The translations under genes were made by a program, and so were the position numbers. From Mya arenaria (taxonomy: Eukaryota; Mollusca; Bivalvia; Myida; Myidae): a stretch of DNA of 64,000 bases. The notes under the pieces are model-generated. The model made no database searches and was not told where the DNA came from. It saw nothing but the letters and a program-made list of their open reading frames with translations. The stretch covers positions 64,159,479 to 64,223,478 of the forward strand of contig NC_069125.1 of assembly GCF_026914265.1 (NCBI RefSeq), given 5' to 3'. Positions 46,657-64,000 of the stretch are shown here, piece by piece. Each line of letters starts with the position of its first letter. Position 1 is the stretch's first letter.

Positions 46657-46662
46657 TTTATT
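46657..46662 (-). terminator. Polyadenylation signal of RPL27A
   Basis: AATAAA on the minus strand lies about 20 nt after the RPL27A stop codon, implying a very short 3' UTR, which is usual for ribosomal protein genes. Confidence 0.6.
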
Positions 46663-46682
46663 TTTTCCCCCTCAAATACAGT

Positions 46683-55204
<8,522 letters not shown>

Positions 55205-55207
<3 letters not shown>

Positions 55208-55240
55208 TTTGTATACAGGAAGTAAGAGACCGGAAGTAGA
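55205..55240 (-). promoter_or_regulatory. RPL27A: RPL27A start region with 5' TOP-like pyrimidine tract
   Basis: Upstream of the ATG the sense strand reads CTTCCGGTCTCTTACTTCCT (about 55217-55236), a pyrimidine-rich stretch with TCTCTTAC resembling the TCT initiator and 5' TOP of ribosomal protein genes. The ATG at 55207-55205 is directly followed by the donor GTGAGC, so the first exon contributes only the start codon. No TATA box is seen. Confidence 0.6.
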
Positions 55241-55454
55241 TGTGCCGGTGAACGAATAAATTTTGTCCCGTTAATTTATGTACTAGGAAGTGAATCACTC
55301 ACCTAAATATTTTGTTTGTGTAACATTGATTGTACCCTTATAAACTATTAAGCAGTGTTTACCACTATTGATGACAAAGTTTGGCCTCGGACCTAAATGT
55401 TAATTGTTTGGCAAGAACTGCCACTGCCAAAGCATCTACCTTATCAGTAACTCG
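55240..55454 (+). promoter_or_regulatory. Possible bidirectional promoter and non-coding first exon of the DENN gene
   Basis: The region lies between divergent genes. A good donor, CTCG/GTGAGTAAAAG, occurs at 55454/55455 on the plus strand after a moderately GC-rich stretch, and the first coding exon of the DENN gene begins with a spliced acceptor near 58043. This fits a non-coding first exon ending at 55454. It is an inference from position and splice signals only. Confidence 0.35.
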
Positions 55455-56172
55455 GTGAGTAAAAGTAAAAATAGTGAAATGAAAATCTTAAATCAATTTC
55501 TAATCATTTAAAAAAATAAAAATAAGAATGTATGCCATTTTAAGCGTGACTATACGAAGGATATGGAGAGCTATATTACTCACCCTGCACTGATGTAGGT
55601 GTCAAGCTTTTGCATGTAAGCGCACCTTTAAAGTTTTTACTTTTCTTTTCACTTTTGTCTCAGAATCAGCTGATTTGGGCACCAAATGCCTTCAGTTGAG
55701 TCATATAAGATACTTCGAAATAGAACAGATCTAAATTATTTGGGAAACTATCAAAAAACTAATGTTACCTTAAGCGTAAAGCTTTTAGCCATAAAACATC
55801 AATTTTTGAAAGTAAATTTATGTTAAAAATTGGGATTTGATCTTTTGTTAGCAGTCTTATACCACTGGTTTCCGGACACATAGGTTAATATCCTAGCAAC
55901 AGTACTTTATGTATTGCATTGAGATGTTATACAAGGATACTCATTAACTTAACCATCAAACAGATTTGAATAACCTTGTATGATTACTCTCTTTTGCAGT
56001 TAATGTAAATTATTGGCCTTGATTGTCCAACTTAAAAAATCTGGTTAAGGTTTTGCATATATCCACATTTAGTCAATATCTCAGCAAGTTCATCATGTAT
56101 TGCATTGAAACACACGTGTTCCCAACATTCAAACCTACTTAATTAATCATAGAAGATGTAAATTAATATCTT

Positions 56173-56323
56173 CCATGGCCGAGAGTATAAGATAGGTTCA
56201 TCCCAACCCTCGCGCAGGGTTATTAAGACTTTATTTAGGTTATTTAGGGTCAGGTAGACCATGTTTCCACAAAACACCCTACACTCCGGTCGGGATGAAC
56301 CTATCTTACACTTTCAGCCATGG
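56173..56323. repeat. Fold-back element
   Basis: CCATGGCCGAGAGTATAAGA with TAGGTTCATCCC at the left is matched in inverted form by GGGATGAACCTATCTTACAC with TTTCAGCCATGG at the right, around an AT-rich centre. It is short and non-coding. Confidence 0.65.
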
Positions 56324-56491
56324 TAGATGCTTTTTCTCCCACCTCAGTTAAACAAAATTAAGTAAAACAATATTTTTTGCTGGAGTTCTTTTGTGCTTAT
56401 TGAAAAAAAAATGTGTATTGAAATGTGATAATTCATGGTTGTCATGGATATGCGCGCAGTGTTTCAGATAACGTTAATAGTCAAATCAGTG

Positions 56492-56856
56492 TTTAAAGCT
56501 GCACTCTCATAGATTTACCATTTTTACAACTTTTTTATTTTTTGTCTAGGAAAGAGCAAATTTTTGTGTAAATATCTGCAAACCAGTGATATAAGATTGC
56601 TGTCAAAAGATCAGCTTGCAGATTTTCATAATTCTGTTTGAAAATAAATGTTTTATGGCTTAAACAGTTACTATCAGTCTAAGAAAAATGCATAAAACAT
56701 TAATTTTTGAACTTAAATATAAAAATCAGTGATCTAATTTTTTGTCAGCAGGCTTATATAACTGGTTTCCATGTATTTTCGCAAAATTTGGCTCATTTCA
56801 AGACAAAAAATTAAAAAATTGTCAAAACGTTTAATCTGTGAGAATACAGCTTTAAA
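56492..56856. mobile_element. Non-autonomous DNA element with ~110-bp terminal inverted repeats
   Basis: It starts TTTAAAGCTGCACTCTCATA and ends TGTGAGAATACAGCTTTAAA; the inverted arms continue through TTTTTTATTTTTTGTCT and GAGCAAATTTT-like text on both sides. The centre has no coding sequence. A partial copy of the inner part lies at about 55780-55880. Confidence 0.7.
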
Positions 56857-58067
56857 TAGTTCTAAGGAGTGTAAAGCATTATTTCTTGAAAGGTGCGTGA
56901 AAACTTTTTTATGGTGACATTTGAAGCGAGAAATGATTAATTAGCATTCTAAATATTGCCACAAGATAAGGTTTCTATGATGCTCAAGATGACAGTCTTC
57001 ATCAAGGGAGGTAATTACAATGTGATGACCATTAAAAAGGAGTTTAATACGGGTACTTACTTTATCTTTGCCCGTGGGCAATATAAGAATTTCTAGCATG
57101 GTTGAATTTTTGGATCTTCTTATCTGAGGTGGGAGAAAACTCTATCTTACATTTCTATCAGAAATTTAGGTTGAAGTTTGCATGTAATCACACATATAGG
57201 TTAATACAGCAACTATGTGATATATTGCACTGAGACTTAATACAACGGTACTCAAACATCAAATGAACTTAAAAAATCTAGTAAGATAACTCTATTTTGC
57301 ATATGATGCACTTTATTAATCGACTTAGAAAATCTGGTAAGGTTTTAAATGTAGGCACATATAAGTCAATAACTCAACAACTTCCTGGTGTATTGAATTG
57401 AAACTGTAAACAATCCAGTATGATAACTCTATCTTGTATTGAATGAAAAATGTGCACCTTTATTATTTGACTTCGAAATTCTGGTTAAGGCTTTACATGT
57501 AAGCACACATAAGCCAATACCTCAGCAACTTTTTCATGTATTGCATTCAAACTTTACACATGGGTTCTCAACCATCCACCTTTTTGATTAATTGTGTAAG
57601 ATTACTCTTTTTTGCATGTAATGCAAAATAACGGCTGTGTATTATTCAACTAAGAAATTCTTGTTAAGGTTTTGCATGTAATATAATTTTTCAGTGATCT
57701 ATGCATGTTTCATTAAAATTTTGCAATCCTTAAACTTTCAAGCGGAAGAATAGTCAAGCACACTGTTTCTGTGACAGCTCTTGTTATATATTCAAATGGA
57801 TGATTTTAGAGAATCCATAGAATTCCTCACAAGTAAATTATTTTATATTAATTAATGCCACGCACATATAAATGATGATAGCTTATATTTCTGTGTCAAT
57901 GATAAGGAAATGTTAGTTTAATTCTGGTTATATTTAATTTAAATGATTGGAATTAAATAAACCAAAATGTTACTGATTTAAACGTTGGATAAAAATAATT
58001 GTAACTTTAATAAATTATCTGACTTGTTCCCATTTATTTTCAGCAAAATAGTATCAAAAAGGTCAGA

Positions 58068-58121
58068 ATGAACGTTTCTGCACATACTGAAATGGTGAAG
58101 TATGAACGACGATCTACCTAA
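58068..58121 (+). CDS. Upstream ORF overlapping the DENN gene start
   Basis: An 18-codon frame (17 residues and TAA), beginning ATGAACGTTTCTGC and with a second in-frame ATG at 58092, overlaps the main start at 58102 in another frame. Both ATGs precede the main start in the same exon (acceptor near 58043), so they would be in the mRNA if that exon is used. It may lower translation of the main frame. Confidence 0.45.
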   Translation: MNVSAHTEMVKYERRST

Positions 58122-59497
58122 AGGGAGTGTAAGAAGCCTTCCTAAGGGTAAGCTTCAAGAATTTAAAAGATTATTCAATCAAGCTGCTGAAAGTGGATCA
58201 TGTGATCTTTTGCAGGAGGAGACAAAAAGTTCAAATGTAGATGACAATCAGGGTATGGCTTCCCCTATTAGAAGATGGCGAGAACCTTTAAAGCCCCCTG
58301 TCACAAAGCATACAGAAGTGACACCAGGCAGTGGCCTTTTACCAACTCCATCACCTAGAAACTCGATAAAAAAAGGACATGCTGCTCTTACTAGTGAAAA
58401 CAGTTCAAATTTAACACCTGATATAAGTTCTACAAGTGACACAACCACTGCAGGTCAGGTCAGCAAAGTGAAAGATAGATTTGAACAACATCTTGTTGTA
58501 GGTGCTGGTAATAAGGATGGTGAACGTATTAGTGCCAAAGTTCATTTAAAGCCAAGAAATCCTAGTCCTAGAAAACAATCACCAAGCCCTGTACGAGAAG
58601 CATCCCCAAGGAGGTCTCCTTTGCTTGTGCGGAGGCAAAAGGAGTTTGAAGAAGTGAGAGATGAAAATACTTACTCATGTATATGGAAACATGATGAAAA
58701 ACCAACCCCACCTAGTCAACAAGACAAACCCAGACCTGCCACAGTGTTTGAAAAATCAAAGCTTTTCGAGAATTTATCTCATTCCTCCAGTCCACCAGCA
58801 AAATCCCAATCAAAACCAGAAAAACCACCTCCACCAGCTAGACAAAGGTCTATTTCAGATGCAACTGGGTCTGAAATAAACTCTGCTGGGAAAACCAGGC
58901 CTCCAAGGCCACCTTTCAGACAGAGGTCCTTTATAGACAGAATAGTGAATAAGGCAAATGAATCAGAGAGTAAAAAAGAACCTTTAAGTAATCCAGTAAA
59001 GAAGCCACCTGGTCCACCGTCCAAGCCTCCACGAACAGGGGCCCATGATGATTATGTTCGAGTGAAACTAGAAAAAGAAACAGTTGAAAACAGAGTTAAT
59101 TTGGAATGTGAACAAAATGGTAACAAAGCACAAGAAAGTCAAACAAACATTACTGAAGAAAAAACTAGAGAATTCTTAAAAAAACTTAAACCATTACGTC
59201 CACCACCACCTAGGAAAAAGGTACCTAGACCTTTTTCCATTGCTACAGACAGTATAAGTGACTTTAGTCCCTTAGCAAGTGACTCTTCTTCAGACTCTGA
59301 TGAACTTGCAAGGTCATTAGATAATGATGATAATCCCTTTTATGAGAGTCTTCCCACTTTGGAAGAAGTACAAGATGCAAATGTGAGTTTAGACTCAGTG
59401 AAGCATTGGGACTTACCTAGAATGCTCCACCCCGAGCCAAAAACCATGCGGAGGAGTCGCAGTGCTGAATGTATCCAGAAGGCTGTGGATGATGAAG
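58102..59497 (+). CDS. DENN gene first coding exon (disordered N-terminal region)
   Basis: A single 1396-nt exon encodes 465 residues rich in P, S, K and R. It includes several PxxP clusters (PPPPARQRS, PPRPPFRQRS, PPGPPSKPPRTG), serine-rich acidic SDSSSDSDE, and RRSRSAECI near the end. No folded domain is recognisable. Large disordered N-terminal regions ahead of DENN are typical of DENND2 proteins. The donor after GATGAAG is used in phase with the next exon. Confidence 0.8.
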
Positions 59498-62400
59498 GTA
59501 CGATTGTGCGCTAAGTTATGTATCTAGAGTACTAGCATTTGAAGTATGGAATCAATGAAACGGTAATGCATGCATAATATTACAATTGACATGTACATGG
59601 TATTTTCCAATTTATCAACAATTTCTTTTGAAGGAGTCATCTGGACTCCTCTGCAATTTTAAGAATGACTTCCTTTATTGCGCAATTAAATCCATTTGTT
59701 ACATGTAATTATATAAGTATGATAGGGACCATAAGAAGCGTATGTCAAAATATCATAACATCAAGAATTTAAATTGGTATTACAACTACTCTGAAATTTT
59801 TATTTGAAAAAGCCAATATTATAACTTACAGGGTTAGTAGATGACCCGATATGAGATATATAGGGCAAAGGAAACCATATCAGGTGAGAGCAAACCCGAA
59901 TATGGTTTCCTGCACCCATTTATCCCATATCAGGTCACCTACTAACTCTGTAACATTTTTATCACATCAACAAACAGTTTACTACATGTTTAAATGTTTC
60001 ATTTATTTATCGGCAGCAGAAAATAGATGCCATTTTGGTATGATATAAATTTGGTGACCCAATATGGGAAAATATGGGGTCACCATGTGACCAGTCCTGG
60101 ACCAATGGCGTTGTGTCATTTATGTTGGAGGAGTTATATACATATATATGTGTGTAGATAGGATGGTCCGTATGTGTTAAAATTTCTAAAATGTTATTTA
60201 TTTATATGTAAACAAGTTTGAACTGAACAAATGTATGATGATTTATTGCTGGTATAAGTGGTTATGTAATTCTGCTTTTCTCTAGTTACATTGATGTTTT
60301 CCTGGTTACAGGCAATATGGTGTACATGGATCCAGATAACCTTCACATTAATGACAGCTCCCAGCCTGGCTATGATATTTACGTGGACGTCGAAGGATAT
60401 GCTGTTCCCAATAGACTTGTTAAGCGCAATGCTTATGATGAATCAGAGGTAATGTAAAGAGCTTAAGATCTATCAAATTTGCTGTTTACGTGAAAATAAT
60501 ATGAACTTTTTTTTTACAATTCCTAGTTTGAGTAAAGTGGGTGGAGGATTTTCTGCATGAGCTAATGAGTCACTATAAATAGTTTTGACATATAGAGTAC
60601 ATTGTGTACATGCTACATACATACTACAAGCAAAACTGTTTTGCACTCAGCTTTATTCTTACACATGACATCCACATTTTAGCTTGCTTGCTGTCTTTAA
60701 TGTTACAGAACAGCCGTCATATTGGTGATCGTTTCAAATCCAAGATGCGGAGGTTCAAGAACCTTTTCACAGACCAGGACAAGCCCAGCAAGCCCACCAG
60801 CCCGGTCACTAGGTGCAGCCAGAAAGAGAGGCTTAACAAGGTAACAGAGATAGAAGTTCACAACAAGATGGTGTTTATTGATTAAAGGATACAAAACTGA
60901 TCTTAGCAACTATAATTTTTTTATTATAGTAAAAAAGGGAATAAAAGAATTAAAAAGCACGATAAAAGTTGCATAAACAAGTTTTTACAGGTTTATTTTA
61001 TGCACACAATTGTAACTTTTATACATGGTAATTCTTCTTGTTAATCTTTGAATACTTGCATACTTGTATCACTTCCAAGCTTAAGTTACATGCCTCCACA
61101 ATACACTTGCATTCATTCATACTTGTCAGATTCGTGCGAAGGTTGATCAGGCATATGAGGTTCTACATGACAGCTTTAGAAAGAAGGACATTGAAGACGT
61201 TGACACTCATGATATACTGGAAGAAAATCTCTCTAGTGAGTCATCTTTCATGCTGTTTATTGAATCAACTGTTGATTCGGCAGGTTTGTTGATGGTTGCT
61301 GATTTTGGTTCCACATGCTAATGCACATTTAAAAATGTACAGACTTTATTTTACAAAGTTTATATATTTCAGTTTATGTTGATATTGTGATAACTAATGA
61401 TAATTGTTATAACATGTAGGCTGTATAATGCTAAGAATATAAGTATCTTTCATGTTTATGTAGGGCAGATCAAAATATCTGACATGAGGGCACAGCCAGA
61501 AGTTGTAAGTTGTAAGTGCGCTTTAAATCTCACCAGCAAGTGTGTACGCACTAAAACAAAAGTATATTGTTCAAAAATAATTTTGCATGCTTAATTTAAA
61601 ATGCAATTTGTACTAAAAAGTGTTTTTATAAATATACTCAACAGTGTTTTTATAAATAATTCCCATATTAGATGACTCTGAGTCGCGGGTGGATGACCAT
61701 GAGATACGCAAGAGGGTTGAGTACTCCCGCAGTGTCCGCATTAAAACGGTACCTTTTGTTTTAGTGATAAAGATCGGAACTTTAATTTCAAATAATTTAT
61801 TTGCAATTTCAAATTCACGTGCAGGACTGCAATGCTTTTTCGATAGTGAATCAATGGGGTCTGACGATACTTAATTTATTTAATAATGTTTTATGTGTAA
61901 TATGTACTATAACTGTAGAGTGATTTTATGTATTTCATTGAAAATTCTGAATGCTTGCATTATTTGTTGATTGGTCTTATCTTATATGGTTCTTGTTGAT
62001 ATATGATAAATTATCAGTGAAATAACCACAGTGAAAATACTTGAAATACCAAAAAGGTGTTCAATGGCATCGCACATGTAGTCATAAATTGTTCAAACAA
62101 CTTCTTTGTAGAGAATTGTTAAAAGAAGACGGTTCTTAAATCGTCAAAATAAGAACTTATTCTTCAGTTAATAGACTATCCCATTGTTTGAAATAAAACT
62201 AGAATCAATTATGAACAAATACAATTGGAGAACTTTGTGGCATGTGTGACAAGTGATTTTCTGTTAGATATAGGTTTGGGTGGGAGGCTTAGAAACAAAT
62301 ATCCTCTATTTATTGTCTTTATCAATGATGAATTCTTACAGCAACAAAGTATTGGCCCCGTATACAAGCTGCAAAGAAGGATCTACCCTCAAATGTTCGA

Positions 62401-63531
62401 GCATGCCATGATAGTGGGCCTACATCTCAACACAGAGTCCAGCATCTACGAACCTTATGTCATCTATAAGTTCCCAGAAATTGTAAGTACATCTCAAGAA
62501 AAACTATTGTTATCTGTAGAAAAACATATTTGTTAATATACTCTTGTGGCCTGTGAAGATACACAGATGGTAATACACATTTGTGAACAGTGAAAGTAAA
62601 CATTTGGTCAGTTGCATGTGAAGATACACATGTGGTAGTATACCTGTGAAGATACACATGTGGTTAAACATACTTATAACCTGTGAAAGTACACATTTGG
62701 TAATGTGCTTGTGAAGATTCACATGTAGTTAAATACTCTTGAGACCTGTGAAGATTAACATGTGGTTAAACACACTTATAATCAGTAAAAGTACACATTT
62801 GGTCATGTGCATGTGAAGATACACATTGGGTAATGTGCTTGCTAAGATACACAGGTGGTAATACACACTTGTGACCAGTGAAGGTACACATTTGGTCATG
62901 TGCATGTGAAGATACACATTGGGTCATGTGCATGTGAAGATACACATGTGGTAGTAAACCTGTGAAGATACACATGTGATAATGTGCATGTACAGATACT
63001 CATGTTGAAATGTGCATAAGAAGATACACATGTGGCAATGTGCATATGAAGGTAATGTGCATATGAATATACACATGTGGTAATGTGCATGTGAAGATAC
63101 ACATGTGGTAATGTGCATGTGAAGATACACATGTGGTAATGTGCATGTGAAGATAATACGAGATTATGACATTCAATTTTCAAACTGGACTAACAATCAG
63201 CTCAAATCCTAAGATTGATGAATCTGTTGACTCTCAATCTAATGTATACAAATTAATTTCACTTGCACTTTTAATTTAAGAGTGTGTTTTCTTGAAGTGT
63301 ACCATGTAGACCCCTTTGTGTGAGTTTTCATTTTTTGCTTTTTAAAAAGATCTGCTTGTAATTTTTTATTATATCCAGGATTATATTTCAGAGAGGGAGA
63401 ACATGTAAAAAAGCATATGTAGAATAACAAACTCATACTCACATATATTCATATTCATGACAACTCATATTTCATTGTAGCGCAATTATAAGCTTACAAT
63501 GGAAGGGAAGCTTTATCCATGCTCTGAGTCG
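58102..63531 (+). CDS. DENN-domain protein, probably DENND2-like, 5' part
   Basis: DENN proteins are Rab guanine-nucleotide exchange factors. Exons: 58102-59497, 60312-60448, 60709-60840, 61130-61235, 61672-61748, 62342-62482, 63481-63531; a possible extra exon is 61464-61511. Phases agree throughout. The first exon gives a 465-residue disordered, proline- and basic-rich region with KPPPPARQRS and RPPPPRKKVPRPFS (SH3-binding type). The uDENN begins in exon 62342-62482 (KLQRRIYPQMFEHAMIVGLH, YEPYVIYKFPEI), like DENND2 proteins. The rest of the DENN domain is beyond the right edge. A DENND2A-C identity is likely but not proven; the N-terminal part is too diverged to assign. The start ATG at 58102 has A at -3. 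Confidence 0.7.
59828..60140. repeat. Dispersed repeat with palindromic start, in DENN gene intron
   Basis: ACAGGGTTAGTAGATGACCC (59828) is matched in inverted form by GGTCACCTACTAACTCTGT (ending 59951). The element continues with GGTGACCCAATATGGGAAAA and GACCAGTCCTGGACCAATGG. A diverged inverted relative lies at 17290-17560. Confidence 0.6.
61464..61511 (+). CDS. Candidate 48-nt cassette exon with tandem donors
   Basis: The exon follows the acceptor TTTATGTAG and could end at either of two donors (GTAAGT at 61505 or 61512). With the second donor it is 48 nt, has matching phases on both sides (2 + 45 + 1) and adds a peptide containing QIKISDMRAQPEVVS. With the first donor the frame breaks. 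It may be an alternative exon between 61235 and 61672. Confidence 0.4.
62540..63165. repeat. Degenerate ~24-bp minisatellite in DENN gene intron
   Basis: Units resemble TGTGAAGATACACATGTGGT and AATGTGCATG and recur more than twenty times with substitutions and partial units. Long minus-strand frames across it (histidine-, cysteine- and methionine-rich) are artefacts of the repeat. Confidence 0.85.
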
Positions 63532-64000
63532 GTAAGGGATTTTAGCATGGTAGAAACATGCTCCTAGTGTAGTGCACCCTTTGTTGTTATGTATTGTTTC
63601 AACTTGTTTATCTGTTTTTGTGCATTCAGAAAATGTTCAGAATCCTTTTTCGCTGAATTTTTGATCAGAATGCTTTTCTCTTACAAATAAGACTTTATGA
63701 ATCATCATTAATAGTATTAAATAAACAAAGTAGACCATATGTAATTGGTATACAAGGATGGTTGTACTTATTAGCTTGTTGGATTTTCAATGAAAGGTAA
63801 GGTAATGCTACAGGGGTTCTGTCATCGGCACAGGAAATAAAGAACATTGTGTTACAAAAAAAGGCTGATAACTCTGGTTTAAGTGGTTCCTGGCAAGTGA
63901 AAAAACAGACAAGCATTGACATTCACTTAATGTGCTCTTTGATTTTGTCTTATTTCATTTGGTATGTTTGCTTTTCTTTTGTTACAAGCACAAATCTATA
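63532..64000 (+). other. Start of the next DENN gene intron
   Basis: The sequence after the donor GTAAGG at 63532 is AT-rich and shows no further exon before the window ends. Confidence 0.5.

Larger units (their letters stand above)
55530..57790 (+). repeat. TAGCTCGACTATTCG-family repeat with nested elements
   Basis: It starts GCGTGACTATACGAAGGATA, contains many units with GGTTAAGGTTTTGCATGTAA and AATATCTCAGCAA, and ends TTCTGTGACAGCTCTTGTTA. Two other elements interrupt it: a fold-back (56173-56323) and a long-TIR element (56492-56856). There is no coding support. Confidence 0.65.

Noticed and set aside
58248..59024. Minus-strand ORFs opposite the DENN gene first exon
   Set aside because: They are antisense shadows of the long coding exon.
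62540..63165. CRISPR-like alternation of repeats
   Set aside because: Units are degenerate and without unique spacers, and the genome is an animal's; the same applies to 8400-8812.
62460..63183. Cys/His/Met-rich minus-strand ORFs
   Set aside because: They are translations of a degenerate 24-bp minisatellite inside an intron.

Overview
The window looks like nuclear DNA of a bivalve mollusc. Genes are split into many short exons with GT-AG introns, AT-rich spacers are full of dispersed repeats of kinds I associate with clams, and the encoded proteins are animal families. The taxon is an inference; nothing in the sequence names the species.

Four genes are supported. (1) 4604-10112 (+): the 3' part of the adaptor gene Crk, ending in the C-terminal SH3 domain. 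The first half of that SH3 is encoded twice, by two alternative exons (5931-6017 and 7201-7296). (2) 18000-39541 (+): a complete sorting nexin 14 (SNX14) gene. I could join 31 coding exons in phase into 930 residues: two membrane segments, PXA, RGS, PX and nexin-C regions. (3) 46683-55207 (-): a complete gene for ribosomal protein L27a (uL15), five exons and 147 residues. (4) 58102 to the right edge (+): the 5' part of a DENN-domain gene, probably DENND2-like. RPL27A and the DENN gene are divergent and may share a promoter near 55.2-55.5 kb; SNX14 and RPL27A are convergent.

The most unusual part is the RPL27A gene. Its introns hold, on the sense strand, three C/D-box snoRNA-like units (47.1-48.1 kb) and a 5-kb array (48.4-53.3 kb) in which about ten H/ACA-like and ten C/D-like RNAs alternate in a roughly 1.05-kb higher-order repeat. 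Guide segments match 28S rRNA stretches that I recall.

Mobile DNA fills the rest: a broken LINE (14.4-16.9 kb), two hAT elements each with a perfect 8-bp target duplication (28389-29808, with a BED zinc-finger remnant; 42572-43844, with the dimerisation-domain remnant), SINE-like sequences, fold-back elements, and several families with internal tandem arrays. One family (33.3-34.9 and 41.6-46.0 kb) carries many nuclear-receptor-type sites: eight DR1 motifs at exact 145-bp spacing and four perfect AGGTCAnnnTGACCT palindromes. The 41.6-46.0 kb copy is a three-level nest of insertions.

Prokaryote-style features (operons, ribosome binding sites, CRISPR) are not expected and none was seen.
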